A DNA stretch of 64,000 nt from Synechococcus sp. MIT S9220. Lineage in GTDB: Bacteria; Cyanobacteriota; Cyanobacteriia; PCC-6307; Cyanobiaceae. Position numbers and translations under genes: made by a program. The notes beneath the pieces are model-generated. The model worked only from the letters and a program-made list of their open reading frames with translations, made no database searches and was not told where the DNA came from. The stretch is taken from the NCBI RefSeq assembly GCF_014304815.1, contig NZ_CP047958.1, positions 372,001 through 436,000 of the forward strand, given 5' to 3'. Positions 9,945 to 19,533 of the stretch are shown piece by piece. Within the stretch, counting starts at the first letter, position 1, and each line of letters starts with the position of its first letter.

Positions 9945-12900
9945 ATGACACACCTCACCGGCTCCTCCTGGCCTTACAGCGACAGCGCTGCGCCCCAGGC
10001 AGTGGCCGGTGAGAAGGACGCCTGTGGAGTGGGGTTTTTAGCGCAGATGCAGGGGCATCCCAGCCATTGGGTGCTGGAGCAGGCCTTGCGTGGCCTCGGT
10101 TGCATGGAACACCGCGGTGGTTGCGGGGGTGACTCTGACTCCGGAGATGGTGCGGGAGTTTTGTGTGAAATCCCATGGAGCTATCTCCGGGCAATCTGGC
10201 CAAAAGCCGCTGACGCAAAAGGGCTTGGGATGATGTTCCTGCCCACAGACGCTGAACGTCGCCAGCAGGCTCGCCAGTTCTTTGAAGCGGAAGCTATTGC
10301 ACTTGGTCTGCAGTTCGCCGGTTGGCGCGAGGTGCCTGTCGATGCAGCAGTGCTTGGGCCTCTGGCCCGTGAAACGGCCCCGGTGATTGAGCAGTGGTTA
10401 GTGAAGGGGGATGCTGAAGGTGATGCCTTTGAGGCGCTTCTTCTGCGTCTCCGGCGCCGTGTTGGAGCCAGGGCCAGGGAAGCGTGGGGGTTCGAGGGCT
10501 CACGCGATTTTTATGTGGCTTCTCTGAGCAGCCGAACGGTTGTTTACAAGGGAATGGTGCGATCGGAAGTGCTTGCTCAGTACTACTCCGATCTGCGGGA
10601 CTCCCGCTTTGAAGTGAGCTTCGCGGTGTATCACCGGCGCTTCAGCACGAATACCCTCCCCCGCTGGCCCCTGGCCCAGCCGATGCGGTTGTTGGGGCAT
10701 AACGGTGAGATCAACACCCTGCTGGGCAATCTCAATTGGGCGAAGGCCTCTGAAGCCAGCCTCGCTGGTGTCTGGGGAGAAGCTGCGGACGACCTCAACC
10801 CCGTTGTGAATCCAGCTTTCAGCGATTCAGCCAACCTCGACGCCACCCTTGAGCTGATGGTGCGCAGTGGTCGTTCCGTCACCGATAGCCTGATCACCCT
10901 GGTCCCTGAAGCATTCCGCAACCAGCCGGACCTCGACAGCCGTCCTGATGTGACGGCCATGTATGAATTCAACGCTGGTATCCAGGAGCCCTGGGACGGC
11001 CCGGCTCTGTTGGTGTTCGCTGACGGCAAGCGTGTTGGAGCAACCCTCGATCGCAACGGCCTGCGTCCAGCACGCTGGTGCTCTACGGAGGATGGCTTCG
11101 TGATCATGGGATCCGAGACCGGTGTGGTCGATCTCAGCGGCAAGACCGTGGTCCAGAAAGGTCGGCTCGGTCCAGGTCAGATGCTCGCGGTGGATCTGCA
11201 GACCGGCCAACTCCTTGATAACTGGTTGGTCAAGGAAGACGCCGCTGGACGTTTCCCTTATGGCGATTGGTTGGAGCAACACCGCCGCAATGTACGTCCG
11301 CAAGCCTGGACTCAGTCTCAGCAGGTCGGAGAACTCGATCTGCTGAGACTGCAGACCGCCATGGGCTTCACCGCAGAGGATTTCGACCTGATCATCGGCG
11401 ATATGGCGTCCTTAGGGAAGGAGCCCACCTTCTGCATGGGGGATGACATCCCACTGGCGGTGCTCTCAGACAAGCCCCATTTGCTCTACGACTATTTCAA
11501 ACAGCGTTTCGCGCAGGTCACGAATCCACCGATCGATCCCCTGCGGGAGCAACTGGTGATGAGCCTGGAGATGCATCTCGGTGAGCGTCGTCCGGCCTTG
11601 AAACCTCAGGCGGAAGCTGCTTCGGTGATTCATCTCGATACCCCGGTTCTCAATGAGGCCGAGCTGGAAGAGATCAGCCAGCAAGGTCTCCCGGTTCAGT
11701 TCTTGTCCACCCAGGTGGCGGTTGAATCCTGCACCGGTGGATTTCAAGATGTTCTTGATGCCCTATGCCAGGCAGCTGAGCAAGCCGTGCACGCTGGGGC
11801 TCAGGTTTTGGTGCTCTCCGACCGCGTTGATGCCAACGCTGAGCCCACACCACTGACGGCCACCACGGTGGCGATGCCGGCACTGCTCGCCGTTGGCTCC
11901 GTCCACCACCATCTGTTGCGCCGCAAGTTGAGACTGCGCTGCTCCCTTGTGGTGGACACCGCTCAGTGCTGGAGCACCCATCACATGGCCTGCCTGATCG
12001 GCTATGGGGCCAGTGCCGTTTGTCCGTGGTTGACCTGGGAGACCACCCGCCACTGGCTCCAACACCCCAAAACCAGAAAACGGATTGAGCAGGGAAAGCT
12101 TCCCGACCTCAGTGCTGATCAGGTTCAGGCCAATGTGCGTGTCTCTCTGGAAAACGGCCTCAGAAAAATTCTGTCCAAGATCGGCATTTCACTTCTGGCC
12201 AGTTATCACGGTGCTCAGATCTTCGAGGCGATCGGGCTCGGTGCCGATGTGATCGAGACCGCTTTCAGCGGCACGACCAGCCGGGTTGCCGGCATGACCC
12301 TTGCGGAACTGGCGAACGAAACACTCTCGATGCATGCCAAGGCCTTCCCCGAGCTGAACCGCAGCAAGCTCGAGTTCATGGGTTTCGTGCAATACCGCAA
12401 CGGTGCGGAGTATCACCGCAACAACCCTGAACTCTCCAAGGCCCTGCACAAGGCTTTGGCCCAGGGTCCAGGCTATGACCATTTCTCCACGTACAAGAGC
12501 TTGCTGGAGAACCGTCCGGTGATGGCGCTGCGTGACCTGCTGGAGTTCAAGGTCGCGTCCACGCCGTTGCCCCTGGATCAGGTGGAGAGCGTTGAAAGCA
12601 TCTGCACCCGTTTCTGTACCGGCGGTATGAGCCTCGGAGCTCTATCTCGTGAAGCGCACGAGGTGCTGGCGGTGGCCATGAACCGGATTGGCGGTAAGAG
12701 CAACAGCGGCGAAGGTGGTGAAGATCCTGCTCGCTTCCAGGTGCTGAGCGATGTGGATGGCGACGGCCGGTCCGTTGCTTTCCCCAGCATCGGCGGGCTT
12801 CAGAACGGCGATACCGCCTGTTCTGCGATCAAGCAGATCGCCTCAGGACGCTTCGGTGTGACGGCTGAATATCTCAGGAGCGGGAAACAGCTGGAAATCA

Positions 12901-14543
12901 AGGTGGCTCAGGGTGCCAAGCCTGGAGAAGGTGGCCAGCTCCCCGGGCCGAAAGTGGACAAGTACATCGCCTGGCTTCGCAACAGCAAGCCTGGTGTCGC
13001 TTTGATTTCACCGCCACCTCATCACGACATCTATTCGATTGAAGATCTGGCCCAGCTGATCCATGACCTGCACCAGGTGCATCCTTCGGCGCCCGTCAGC
13101 GTCAAACTGGTCGCCGAGATCGGTATCGGCACGATCGCTGCCGGGGTGGCCAAGGCCAACGCGGACGTGATCCAAATCTCCGGCCACGACGGAGGCACAG
13201 GTGCTTCTCCGCTGAGTTCGATCAAGCACGCGGGTGGACCCTGGGAGTTGGGCCTCACAGAAGTGCATCGCGCTCTGCTCGAGAACGGCCTTCGTGACAG
13301 AGTTCTGCTCAGAGCAGATGGTGGTCTCAAGACCGGCTGGGATGTGGTGATCGCTGCTCTGCTTGGTGCTGAGGAATATGGCTTTGGTTCGATCGCCATG
13401 ATCGCCGAAGGCTGCGTGATGGCTCGTGTTTGCCACCTCAATAGCTGCCCGGTTGGAGTGGCGACACAGAAAGAGAACCTGCGTCAGCGCTTTACGGGAG
13501 TGCCTGAGCACGTCGTGAATTTTTTCTGGTACGTCGCCGAAGAGGTGCGCCAGCTGATGAGTCTGCTTGGTGTGGCCCGACTGGAGGATCTCATTGGTCG
13601 CAGCGACCTCCTCAAGCCCAGAGGCGTTTCGCTGGCCAAAACCAAGTGCGTGGATCTTTCCAGCCTTCTGGCACCGATCAGTGGTTCTGAAGATCGTTCA
13701 TGGCTGACCCACAGTGCTGAAGCCCACGGCAATGGGCCGATTCTCGAAGACCAACTGTTGGCCGACTCCGAGCTGATGGCGGCCATTGACAGTCAGCGAT
13801 CCATTCGCCGCACGGTTGAGATCATCAACACCGACCGGAGTGTCTGCGCTCGTCTGGCCGGTGAGATTGCCCAGCGCTACGGCAATCGTGGCTTCTTGGG
13901 CCAGCTTGATCTCACCTTCCGTGGAGCTGCTGGTCAAAGCTTCGGGGCCTTTCTCGTTCAGGGCATGAATGTGCGCCTTGAAGGGGAAGCCAATGACTAT
14001 GTCGGCAAGGGCATGAACAGCGGTCGCATTACGCTTGTGCCATCGGATTCCACTGCGAATCCGGGTGACCAGGTGATTCTTGGCAACACCTGTCTGTATG
14101 GAGCAACCGGTGGTGAGCTCTTCGCTCATGGGCGCGCTGGTGAGCGATTCGGTGTGCGTAACAGCGGAGCCCGCACGGTGGTTGAGGGTGCCGGCGACCA
14201 CTGCTGTGAATACATGACTGGTGGCGTTGTGGTGGTGCTTGGCAGCACTGGCCGCAATGTTGGCGCTGGGATGACCGGCGGCGTGACGTTCCTTCTGGAT
14301 GAAGGTGACCGGGTCACTCCACGCGTGAACCCGGAGATCGTGGAGGTGTGCCCCATCACTACATCTGAGCAGGAGGCCACGCTCAAGGGTCTGCTTGAGC
14401 TTCACGTCGCGGCCACCGGCAGTGAGAAAGCTTCGGATCTTCTGTCTGACTGGTCTGCCGCAAGGAGCCGTTTCAAGGTTCTGGTCCCCCCCAGCGAACG
14501 GGCTGCCATGGGGCTTGCCGACAAACAGGCGGTTGCGGCCTGA
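9945..14543 (+). CDS. gltB: Ferredoxin-dependent glutamate synthase
   Basis: 1532 residues. Transfers the amide nitrogen of glutamine to 2-oxoglutarate using reduced ferredoxin, the second half of the GS-GOGAT cycle (also called glsF). The frame is open upstream, but the ATG at 9945 places the processing cysteine at residue 27 (EKDACGVGF), which becomes the N-terminal nucleophile of the glutaminase domain after a short propeptide. The FMN domain follows, with the 3Fe-4S cysteines in CVMARVCHLNSCPVG near residues 1157-1170, then the beta-helix C-terminus. No small (GltD) subunit gene is adjacent, as expected for the ferredoxin type. I saw no NtcA box in the 98-base upstream gap. Confidence 0.97.
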   Translation: MTHLTGSSWPYSDSAAPQAVAGEKDACGVGFLAQMQGHPSHWVLEQALRGLGCMEHRGGCGGDSDSGDGAGVLCEIPWSYLRAIWPKAADAKGLGMMFLPTDAERRQQARQFFEAEAIALGLQFAGWREVPVDAAVLGPLARETAPVIEQWLVKGDAEGDAFEALLLRLRRRVGARAREAWGFEGSRDFYVASLSSRTVVYKGMVRSEVLAQYYSDLRDSRFEVSFAVYHRRFSTNTLPRWPLAQPMRLLGHNGEINTLLGNLNWAKASEASLAGVWGEAADDLNPVVNPAFSDSANLDATLELMVRSGRSVTDSLITLVPEAFRNQPDLDSRPDVTAMYEFNAGIQEPWDGPALLVFADGKRVGATLDRNGLRPARWCSTEDGFVIMGSETGVVDLSGKTVVQKGRLGPGQMLAVDLQTGQLLDNWLVKEDAAGRFPYGDWLEQHRRNVRPQAWTQSQQVGELDLLRLQTAMGFTAEDFDLIIGDMASLGKEPTFCMGDDIPLAVLSDKPHLLYDYFKQRFAQVTNPPIDPLREQLVMSLEMHLGERRPALKPQAEAASVIHLDTPVLNEAELEEISQQGLPVQFLSTQVAVESCTGGFQDVLDALCQAAEQAVHAGAQVLVLSDRVDANAEPTPLTATTVAMPALLAVGSVHHHLLRRKLRLRCSLVVDTAQCWSTHHMACLIGYGASAVCPWLTWETTRHWLQHPKTRKRIEQGKLPDLSADQVQANVRVSLENGLRKILSKIGISLLASYHGAQIFEAIGLGADVIETAFSGTTSRVAGMTLAELANETLSMHAKAFPELNRSKLEFMGFVQYRNGAEYHRNNPELSKALHKALAQGPGYDHFSTYKSLLENRPVMALRDLLEFKVASTPLPLDQVESVESICTRFCTGGMSLGALSREAHEVLAVAMNRIGGKSNSGEGGEDPARFQVLSDVDGDGRSVAFPSIGGLQNGDTACSAIKQIASGRFGVTAEYLRSGKQLEIKVAQGAKPGEGGQLPGPKVDKYIAWLRNSKPGVALISPPPHHDIYSIEDLAQLIHDLHQVHPSAPVSVKLVAEIGIGTIAAGVAKANADVIQISGHDGGTGASPLSSIKHAGGPWELGLTEVHRALLENGLRDRVLLRADGGLKTGWDVVIAALLGAEEYGFGSIAMIAEGCVMARVCHLNSCPVGVATQKENLRQRFTGVPEHVVNFFWYVAEEVRQLMSLLGVARLEDLIGRSDLLKPRGVSLAKTKCVDLSSLLAPISGSEDRSWLTHSAEAHGNGPILEDQLLADSELMAAIDSQRSIRRTVEIINTDRSVCARLAGEIAQRYGNRGFLGQLDLTFRGAAGQSFGAFLVQGMNVRLEGEANDYVGKGMNSGRITLVPSDSTANPGDQVILGNTCLYGATGGELFAHGRAGERFGVRNSGARTVVEGAGDHCCEYMTGGVVVVLGSTGRNVGAGMTGGVTFLLDEGDRVTPRVNPEIVEVCPITTSEQEATLKGLLELHVAATGSEKASDLLSDWSAARSRFKVLVPPSERAAMGLADKQAVAA

Positions 14544-14558
14544 TCGTTCTTCCGCACC

Positions 14559-14864
14559 GTGCCCTGGTTCATCAAGACCGAAATGTTCACCCCGGAGACG
14601 GCCGCTCTGCCCATTGAGCAGAAGCGGCCTCATCTTGAGGCTCATCGCCAATGGGTGATGTCCCATGGCAACAGCGGACGTCGCATCCACAGTGGTTATC
14701 TGGTGGATGGTGAGCAGCGGCCAGGCGGCGGTGGACTCTTGATCTTTGAAGCCAGCAGCTTTGAAGACGCTCACCGCTGGGTTCAAGACGATCCGATGAT
14801 TCAGGCCGGACTGGTGAACTGGCAGTTGCAGCAATGGATCCAGATCGGTGGTGATGAGCTCTGA
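14559..14864 (+). CDS. YciI family protein
   Basis: 101 residues from a GTG start at 14559 (PWFIKTEMFTPE); an ATG at 14583 is the alternative but would remove the first strand of the fold. YciI proteins are small ferredoxin-like (dimeric alpha-beta barrel) proteins with a conserved His and Asp; HRQWV, GYLVDGE and the HRWVQDDPMIQAGL stretch fit. The function is unsettled. It follows gltB by 15 bases and is probably cotranscribed; it is convergent with lipA. Confidence 0.75.
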   Translation: MPWFIKTEMFTPETAALPIEQKRPHLEAHRQWVMSHGNSGRRIHSGYLVDGEQRPGGGGLLIFEASSFEDAHRWVQDDPMIQAGLVNWQLQQWIQIGGDEL

Positions 14865-14867
14865 TCG

Positions 14868-15746
14868 TCAGCGTGGGTGGCTGATCATCAGCCGCTGTAC
14901 TTCGCCGGCGTGATAGCTGCTGCGTGTGAGTGGACTGCTCACCACCTGCAGGCAACCCAGCTCTTGTTCACCAATGCGCCGGTAACGGTCGAACTGCTCC
15001 GGAGTCACAAAGCGGTTCACAGGTAAGTGTCTTGGGCCGGGAGAGAGGTACTGGCCAATGGTCACAATGTCGACGCGGTGGGCGCGCAAGTCGCGCAACA
15101 CTTCGATCACCTCCTCATCGTTTTCTCCCAGGCCCACCATCAGACCTGATTTGCTGTATGACCTGGGCCATCCATCTCTCACCCGTTTCAGCAGCTCCAG
15201 AGAGCGTTCGTAATTGCCCTGAGGTCTGGCTCGTCTGTAAAGGCGTGGAACGGTTTCGATGTTGTGGTTGAGCACATGCGGCGCGGCGTCCATCACCGTT
15301 TCCAGTGCGTCCCAGTTGCCGCAAAGGTCGGGGATCAGCAGTTCGATTGTGGTGAAGGGAGAGCGTCGTTTCACCTGCTCAATGCAGGCAACGAACTGGC
15401 TCGCTCCTCCATCGCTCAGATCGTCGCGATTTACCGAGGTGATCACCACATGCTTGAGTTTCAGCCGCGACACCGCTTCGCCAAGACGCTCCGGTTCGGT
15501 GGGGTCCAGCGCTCGAACGCTCTTGTCGAAGTCGATATCGCAGTAGGGGCAAGCTCGCGTGCAGCCCGGCCCCATGATCAGAAATGTGGCGGTTCCCCCA
15601 GCGAAGCATTCACCGATATTTGGACAACTTGCTTCCTGGCAGACCGTGTTGAGCTTGAGGTCAAGAAGCAGGTCGGCAACAGCTCCGATGCGTTCCCGCT
15701 GAGGGGCTTTGACGCGCAACCAGTCAGGTTTCAGAACTGAGGTCAT
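14868..15746 (-). CDS. lipA: Lipoyl synthase
   Basis: 292 residues. Radical-SAM enzyme that inserts two sulfurs into octanoyl groups on lipoate-dependent enzymes. Both clusters are visible: the auxiliary cluster cysteines 36, 41 and 47 ([12 protein letters not shown]) and the radical-SAM motif cysteines 62, 66 and 69 (CTRACPYC). The C-terminal RSSYHAGE supplies the conserved serine ligand. It ends 3 bases from the convergent YciI gene, and tRNA-Pro begins just beyond its start on the other strand. Confidence 0.97.
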   Translation of the reverse strand: MTSVLKPDWLRVKAPQRERIGAVADLLLDLKLNTVCQEASCPNIGECFAGGTATFLIMGPGCTRACPYCDIDFDKSVRALDPTEPERLGEAVSRLKLKHVVITSVNRDDLSDGGASQFVACIEQVKRRSPFTTIELLIPDLCGNWDALETVMDAAPHVLNHNIETVPRLYRRARPQGNYERSLELLKRVRDGWPRSYSKSGLMVGLGENDEEVIEVLRDLRAHRVDIVTIGQYLSPGPRHLPVNRFVTPEQFDRYRRIGEQELGCLQVVSSPLTRSSYHAGEVQRLMISHPR

Positions 15747-15764
15747 CTTCTACAGTCGGGCCAT

Positions 15765-15838
15765 CGGGATGTGGCGCAGCTTGGTAGCGCACTTCGTTCG
15801 GGACGAAGGGGCCGCAGGTTCGAATCCTGTCATCCCGA
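15765..15838 (+). tRNA. tRNA-Pro (anticodon CGG)
   Basis: Cloverleaf of 74 bases. The acceptor stem CGGGATG pairs with CATCCCG; the anticodon stem CTTCG/CGAAG carries the loop TTCGGGA, so the anticodon is CGG; the T-loop is TTCGAAT. Discriminator A at 15838. The 3' CCA is not encoded. It lies between lipA and cobJ, both on the minus strand. Confidence 0.95.
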
Positions 15839-15854
15839 CTGCACTAGGTCGTCA

Positions 15855-17744
15855 TCAATTCAGAGTGGCACCTGGGTAACCCCTGGGGGTCACCATGCGG
15901 CCGTCCTGGACTCGGCTGCTGCTGTTTCCAATCACCAACACCGTAAGCATGTCTACGTCTTCAGGCCGCAGCTTGCCCAGGCTGTGAAGACTGACTTGCT
16001 CGTCACTGCGTCCAAGCTGGCGAGCCATCACCACAGGAGTCGTCTCCGGACGCGCGCAGAGCAGAATCTCCTTGGCCCTTGTCAGCTGCCAGTTGCGCTC
16101 CCTGGAGCGTGGGTTGTAGATCGCAACCACAAAGTCGCCGGAGGCAGCTGCCTCGATGCGTCGTTCGATCACATCCCAGGGCGTGAGCCGGTCGCTCAGA
16201 GAGATGGTGCAGAAGTCGTGCATCAGTGGTGCCCCTGCCCTGGCGGCAGCCAGTTGCAGTGCGGAGAGGCCAGGATGCACCTGGAAGCGAGGACGTTCTG
16301 TTTCAGGCAGGTCCATCCAAAGCTCCAGCGCCAGCCCAGCCATGCCGTAGATGCCGCTGTCTCCTGAGGAGATCAGTGCCACACGGGCGCCCTGACGGGC
16401 CAAATCCAGTGCTTGCCAGCAGCGATCCCGTTCACGGGTGAGTTGTCCGTCCAATCGGACTTGATCACAACGACGCAGCGGTTCAAGCAGATCCAGGTAA
16501 AGGCCATATCCCACCCAGAGGACGCAGCGGCTGAGCGCTGTGCGGGCGTCAGCAGTGAGCAGTTGCAGTGACCCTGGCCCACTGCCAACCAGATGCAGCT
16601 CTCCTTTGCTGGCTGCCAAGGGATGAGCAGCCTCTGCGATCGCCACCGTCACGGCACCCTGTTCGCCGCCCTCGGCATGGAAGATCCGCTTGGACTGCAA
16701 CAGCTGTGCGCCATCTCCTGATGCCAGAAGTGCAGAGGCTTCCGCAACGGATGCTGTGCCCATCTCCGCCTTCACGACTTCAGAGGGCGTGGGCACGGCG
16801 ACATCGGCGAGGGCAGCGGCGCCGAACAGTCGTAACGGCCAATTTTGATGCTCACAGAACTCCAGCAGAGCCGGCTCGTCACCCTTGGCCTCGATGCTGC
16901 TGATGCCTGCCACGGCCTCCTTGGCCAGTCCTGCGGACTGAAGAGAGCGATCCACAGCTCGTTGAATCAAGGCAAGGCTGCTCAAGCGTTCGCAGCCGAT
17001 GCCGATCCAGAGCGTGGCTGGGTGCCAGCGACAGGGAGCTCCGTCGGAGCGCGGACCGATGGCGAGCGCAATCCCGTGTTCGGAGTCAGCGCTAACGCCG
17101 AAGTGTTGACCGGCAGTACTACTGCGCCAGAGGTCCGTTCCTGTTTGCTGAACAACATTGAGGTTTGGTCCAGAGGCCTGGGAGAGCATGAGGTCATGCC
17201 AGGCTTTCGGCGTGCCGCCACGCACCCATCCCCAGGCTTCTCCGAAGGCGTCGAGAGCCAGTCGCTCCTGGCTCGCTGCATCACCGGTCAGCACCACTTG
17301 CCCGCCTAGTGCCGCAGCCAGTGCATGGGCCAGCTGTTCTGCTCCTGCCGCATGACCACCAATCAGGGGCACGATGTTTTGACCGTGAGCATCCATCACC
17401 ACCACGGCAGGATCGTTCTGCTTACCGCTCAGCAACGGTGCGATCAGTCGTGTGACGGCACCCATGGCTCCGATCACGATTGTGGGCTCACCCCTACGCC
17501 ACTGGTCGCTCAGAAATTCCGCAGCCGGTGCGACCAACAAGTCGCTGGGAGTGGTTTGCAGTGCTGCGGCGGCTAGAGGTGTTAATCCCACCCGATCCGC
17601 CTGTCCCGCCTGTTGCAGCTGCTGAAGCAGGGGCCAGGCACTCACGGATAGGCCCAGTGCGAGTGGCGCTTCCATCGGCTGGATGGAGGTGGTGTCGACA
17701 GCGTTCAGTGCTAGTGGCCTCAGGGAATCAGCGCTGGGTGCCAT
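15855..17744 (-). CDS. cobJ: CbiG-CobJ fusion (cobalamin synthesis)
   Basis: 629 residues joining two corrin-pathway enzymes. Residues about 30-370 are CbiG-like (cobalt-precorrin-5A hydrolase), with [11 protein letters not shown] and [14 protein letters not shown]. From about residue 385 a CobJ/CbiH domain (precorrin-3B C17-methyltransferase) begins with [13 protein letters not shown], then WVGYGLY and [13 protein letters not shown], all tetrapyrrole-methylase motifs. The fusion is common in cyanobacteria. The ATG at 17744 overlaps the end of the upstream secreted protein by 17 bases; the N-terminus could start later, at MEAPLALG. No other cobalamin genes lie in the window. Confidence 0.88.
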   Translation of the reverse strand: MAPSADSLRPLALNAVDTTSIQPMEAPLALGLSVSAWPLLQQLQQAGQADRVGLTPLAAAALQTTPSDLLVAPAAEFLSDQWRRGEPTIVIGAMGAVTRLIAPLLSGKQNDPAVVVMDAHGQNIVPLIGGHAAGAEQLAHALAAALGGQVVLTGDAASQERLALDAFGEAWGWVRGGTPKAWHDLMLSQASGPNLNVVQQTGTDLWRSSTAGQHFGVSADSEHGIALAIGPRSDGAPCRWHPATLWIGIGCERLSSLALIQRAVDRSLQSAGLAKEAVAGISSIEAKGDEPALLEFCEHQNWPLRLFGAAALADVAVPTPSEVVKAEMGTASVAEASALLASGDGAQLLQSKRIFHAEGGEQGAVTVAIAEAAHPLAASKGELHLVGSGPGSLQLLTADARTALSRCVLWVGYGLYLDLLEPLRRCDQVRLDGQLTRERDRCWQALDLARQGARVALISSGDSGIYGMAGLALELWMDLPETERPRFQVHPGLSALQLAAARAGAPLMHDFCTISLSDRLTPWDVIERRIEAAASGDFVVAIYNPRSRERNWQLTRAKEILLCARPETTPVVMARQLGRSDEQVSLHSLGKLRPEDVDMLTVLVIGNSSSRVQDGRMVTPRGYPGATLN

Positions 17745-19119
17745 CCTCGTTCAACAGCTCCCTGGCTGATCCTCCCAGGCTGCTGGTGATCCGTAGCTTC
17801 TCTGGCTCGGCTGTCGGTTCTGTTGTCCTGATGCTTCGCTCGGGAGCAGCCTTGTCGGCTTTGCTGGTCTCCAGCGGTTCTTCGCTGGCGGCTGCTGACT
17901 GATCAGGCAGCACTGGCAGCTCATCGTCAGCCGTGATGGCCGGAGGCGAGGAGTCGATCTGCTGCGGGCTTGGATCCATGGCTTGTTGTTCCATGGTTGG
18001 CTCCCCAATGGTTGATTCCTCAACTGTTGGTTCCTCAGCTTTTGGTGCGGCCGGTGTGTTGATCGGTGCTGAAGGGTCGTCTTGGATGGACTTCTCAGTC
18101 TCAGTTTTGGTTTCAGAGTCAGGATTGAGCGCAGTCTGTGGCGGTGTTGCGTCTCTCTCAGGTGACTGTTCTGTTTCAGGAATGGCGTCGCCAAGCAGAC
18201 GCACCATCTGCTCATCGCTCAGCTTCGACTGCATCCAGATCGGACGGAGGCCGGGACGCGCTGAGGTGGCTCGTAATTGATTGTTGAAGACCGGAGTGAT
18301 CGGATCACCAAGACCATCCAGCAGTTCCATCTGCACGCTGCCATTCCCGTTGCCTGAGGCTTTCAGCCAAAGAGCCTCCTGGCGGTCAACCAAAAAACTG
18401 TCGCCATTCACGCTGATCCTCAGCCTCCAGCGGCCATCTCCCTCCCGTAGGTTCTGCAGCGGGGCGTTCCAGATCAGCCAGTCGATCAGCAAAGGATCAC
18501 CGTTGCTGAGGTCTGAGGGGCTGACCACGGCAAGCCAGGGAGCATCCTGATTCGGCTGCGTTCCTGAAAGCTGCTGCAGGAGATCCAGTCGCCACTGGAG
18601 GCTGGCTCCCTGAGATTTCACGGCTTCACCCCAGGGCATGGCCGCATAGGCCGTAAAGCGATGACTCCCCGGGCTGAGACCGGGAAGCGTGATCTGCAGT
18701 CGATCGTTTTCGGCGTGCCCGAAACGCAGTGGTGGATCGTCGTCGATCTGCAGGGCCACATGGGCTCCAAGGCCCAGTTGTGGATCCTCAGCCAACGGCC
18801 AATCCTGGATCCGCAACGTGACTTGCACCTCACCGGTTTTCAGCAGAGCGCCATCGGAGGGTCTGATCAGTTCAAGTCGGGGGGTATGGCTGCTGAGCGC
18901 TGCTTGTAGCTGCTGCACAGCGCCCGGGGGACTGACTTCCTGCAGTCGCCCGGAAGGTGAAGACACACTGATGATCTCTGCAGAGCGCTCTCCATCGCCT
19001 GAGCTGTCTGCTCCCCAGGGCCAGGCCTGCGCGGTTGCGGCGGGGACCACCATGATCCACAGGGCAAGCAGAGTCTGCAGCCAGTGATGAAGGTGGACCG
19101 TCCGGCCTGATGCCGCCAT
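17728..19119 (-). CDS. Secreted or membrane-anchored hypothetical with acidic tail
   Basis: 463 residues from ATG 19119; the frame is open to 19227, but this start places a hydrophobic segment (WLQTLLALWIMVVPAATAQA) at residues about 10-30 as a likely signal peptide or anchor. Residues 80-310 have a beta-rich look (LELIRPSDGALLKTGEVQV; LSPGSHRFTAY), like Ig-type envelope domains. From about residue 330 the chain is low-complexity, rich in Glu, Pro, Thr and Ser, with near-repeats such as EEPTVEESTIGEPTMEQQ. No enzyme motif is seen and I do not recognise a function. Its end overlaps cobJ by 17 bases. Confidence 0.65.
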   Translation of the reverse strand: MAASGRTVHLHHWLQTLLALWIMVVPAATAQAWPWGADSSGDGERSAEIISVSSPSGRLQEVSPPGAVQQLQAALSSHTPRLELIRPSDGALLKTGEVQVTLRIQDWPLAEDPQLGLGAHVALQIDDDPPLRFGHAENDRLQITLPGLSPGSHRFTAYAAMPWGEAVKSQGASLQWRLDLLQQLSGTQPNQDAPWLAVVSPSDLSNGDPLLIDWLIWNAPLQNLREGDGRWRLRISVNGDSFLVDRQEALWLKASGNGNGSVQMELLDGLGDPITPVFNNQLRATSARPGLRPIWMQSKLSDEQMVRLLGDAIPETEQSPERDATPPQTALNPDSETKTETEKSIQDDPSAPINTPAAPKAEEPTVEESTIGEPTMEQQAMDPSPQQIDSSPPAITADDELPVLPDQSAAASEEPLETSKADKAAPERSIRTTEPTAEPEKLRITSSLGGSARELLNEDGTQR

Positions 19120-19533
19120 AGGGCAAAGCTTGATTCGACCCATTCTGGGCACCGATGGGAAGGACGCACTATTGGGAATGATTTGCATTAAATAGATCGA
19201 TATGTGTCGCCTGTTTGTGTTGCTCAACGCGCCTAATCGGGGTCTCCTCGCTGATGCTCGAGCTGATGCAGATTCCAGGTCTGGACAGGCCCGCGACCGG
19301 ATTGAACCTTTGTAACTCCCTGTCGTGTGATGACTGCTCCCCCTCCTATGATTCCCGGAGCGGTCCCCTCTTTGGGGCCCTAGCTCCAGTGAGAGTCAGG
19401 GTTCATTGCTCTGAACGCCACTGGCGCCCGGCCACGGTGAAGCTTGCTGATCCGCGCCCGGGGCCCCGGTAATCCCATTGATTTCCGGAGGGGTGTCCCA
19501 CCACCTCGATCCCGTCCCTCGAGGAACGACTCG
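19120..19533. promoter_or_regulatory. psaA upstream region with candidate promoter
   Basis: 414 bases without a gene, between the divergent secreted-protein gene and psaA. It holds a -10-like TATGAT at 19347-19352 with no clear -35. At 19299-19316 the minus strand reads GTTACAAAGGTTCAATCC; its first half matches the KTTACAWW half-site of HLR1, the RpaB box found at photosystem I promoters, and the second half is degenerate. A weak stem lies at 19362-19379 (GGTCCCC/GGGGCCC) and a perfect palindrome at 19458-19469. A GAGG Shine-Dalgarno (gaggaacgactcg) precedes the ATG at 19534. The promoter call is inference. Confidence 0.4.
19458..19469. repeat. 12-base perfect palindrome in the psaA leader
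   Basis: CCGGGGCCCCGG, 65 bases before the psaA start codon. In RNA it could pair between transcripts or form part of a leader structure; as DNA it is a symmetric site. It could equally be chance in GC-rich DNA. Confidence 0.5.

Noticed and set aside
13698-14834. 378-codon minus-strand ORF opposite the end of gltB
   Set aside because: Antisense shadow; the plus-strand frame is a clear glutamate synthase and YciI protein.
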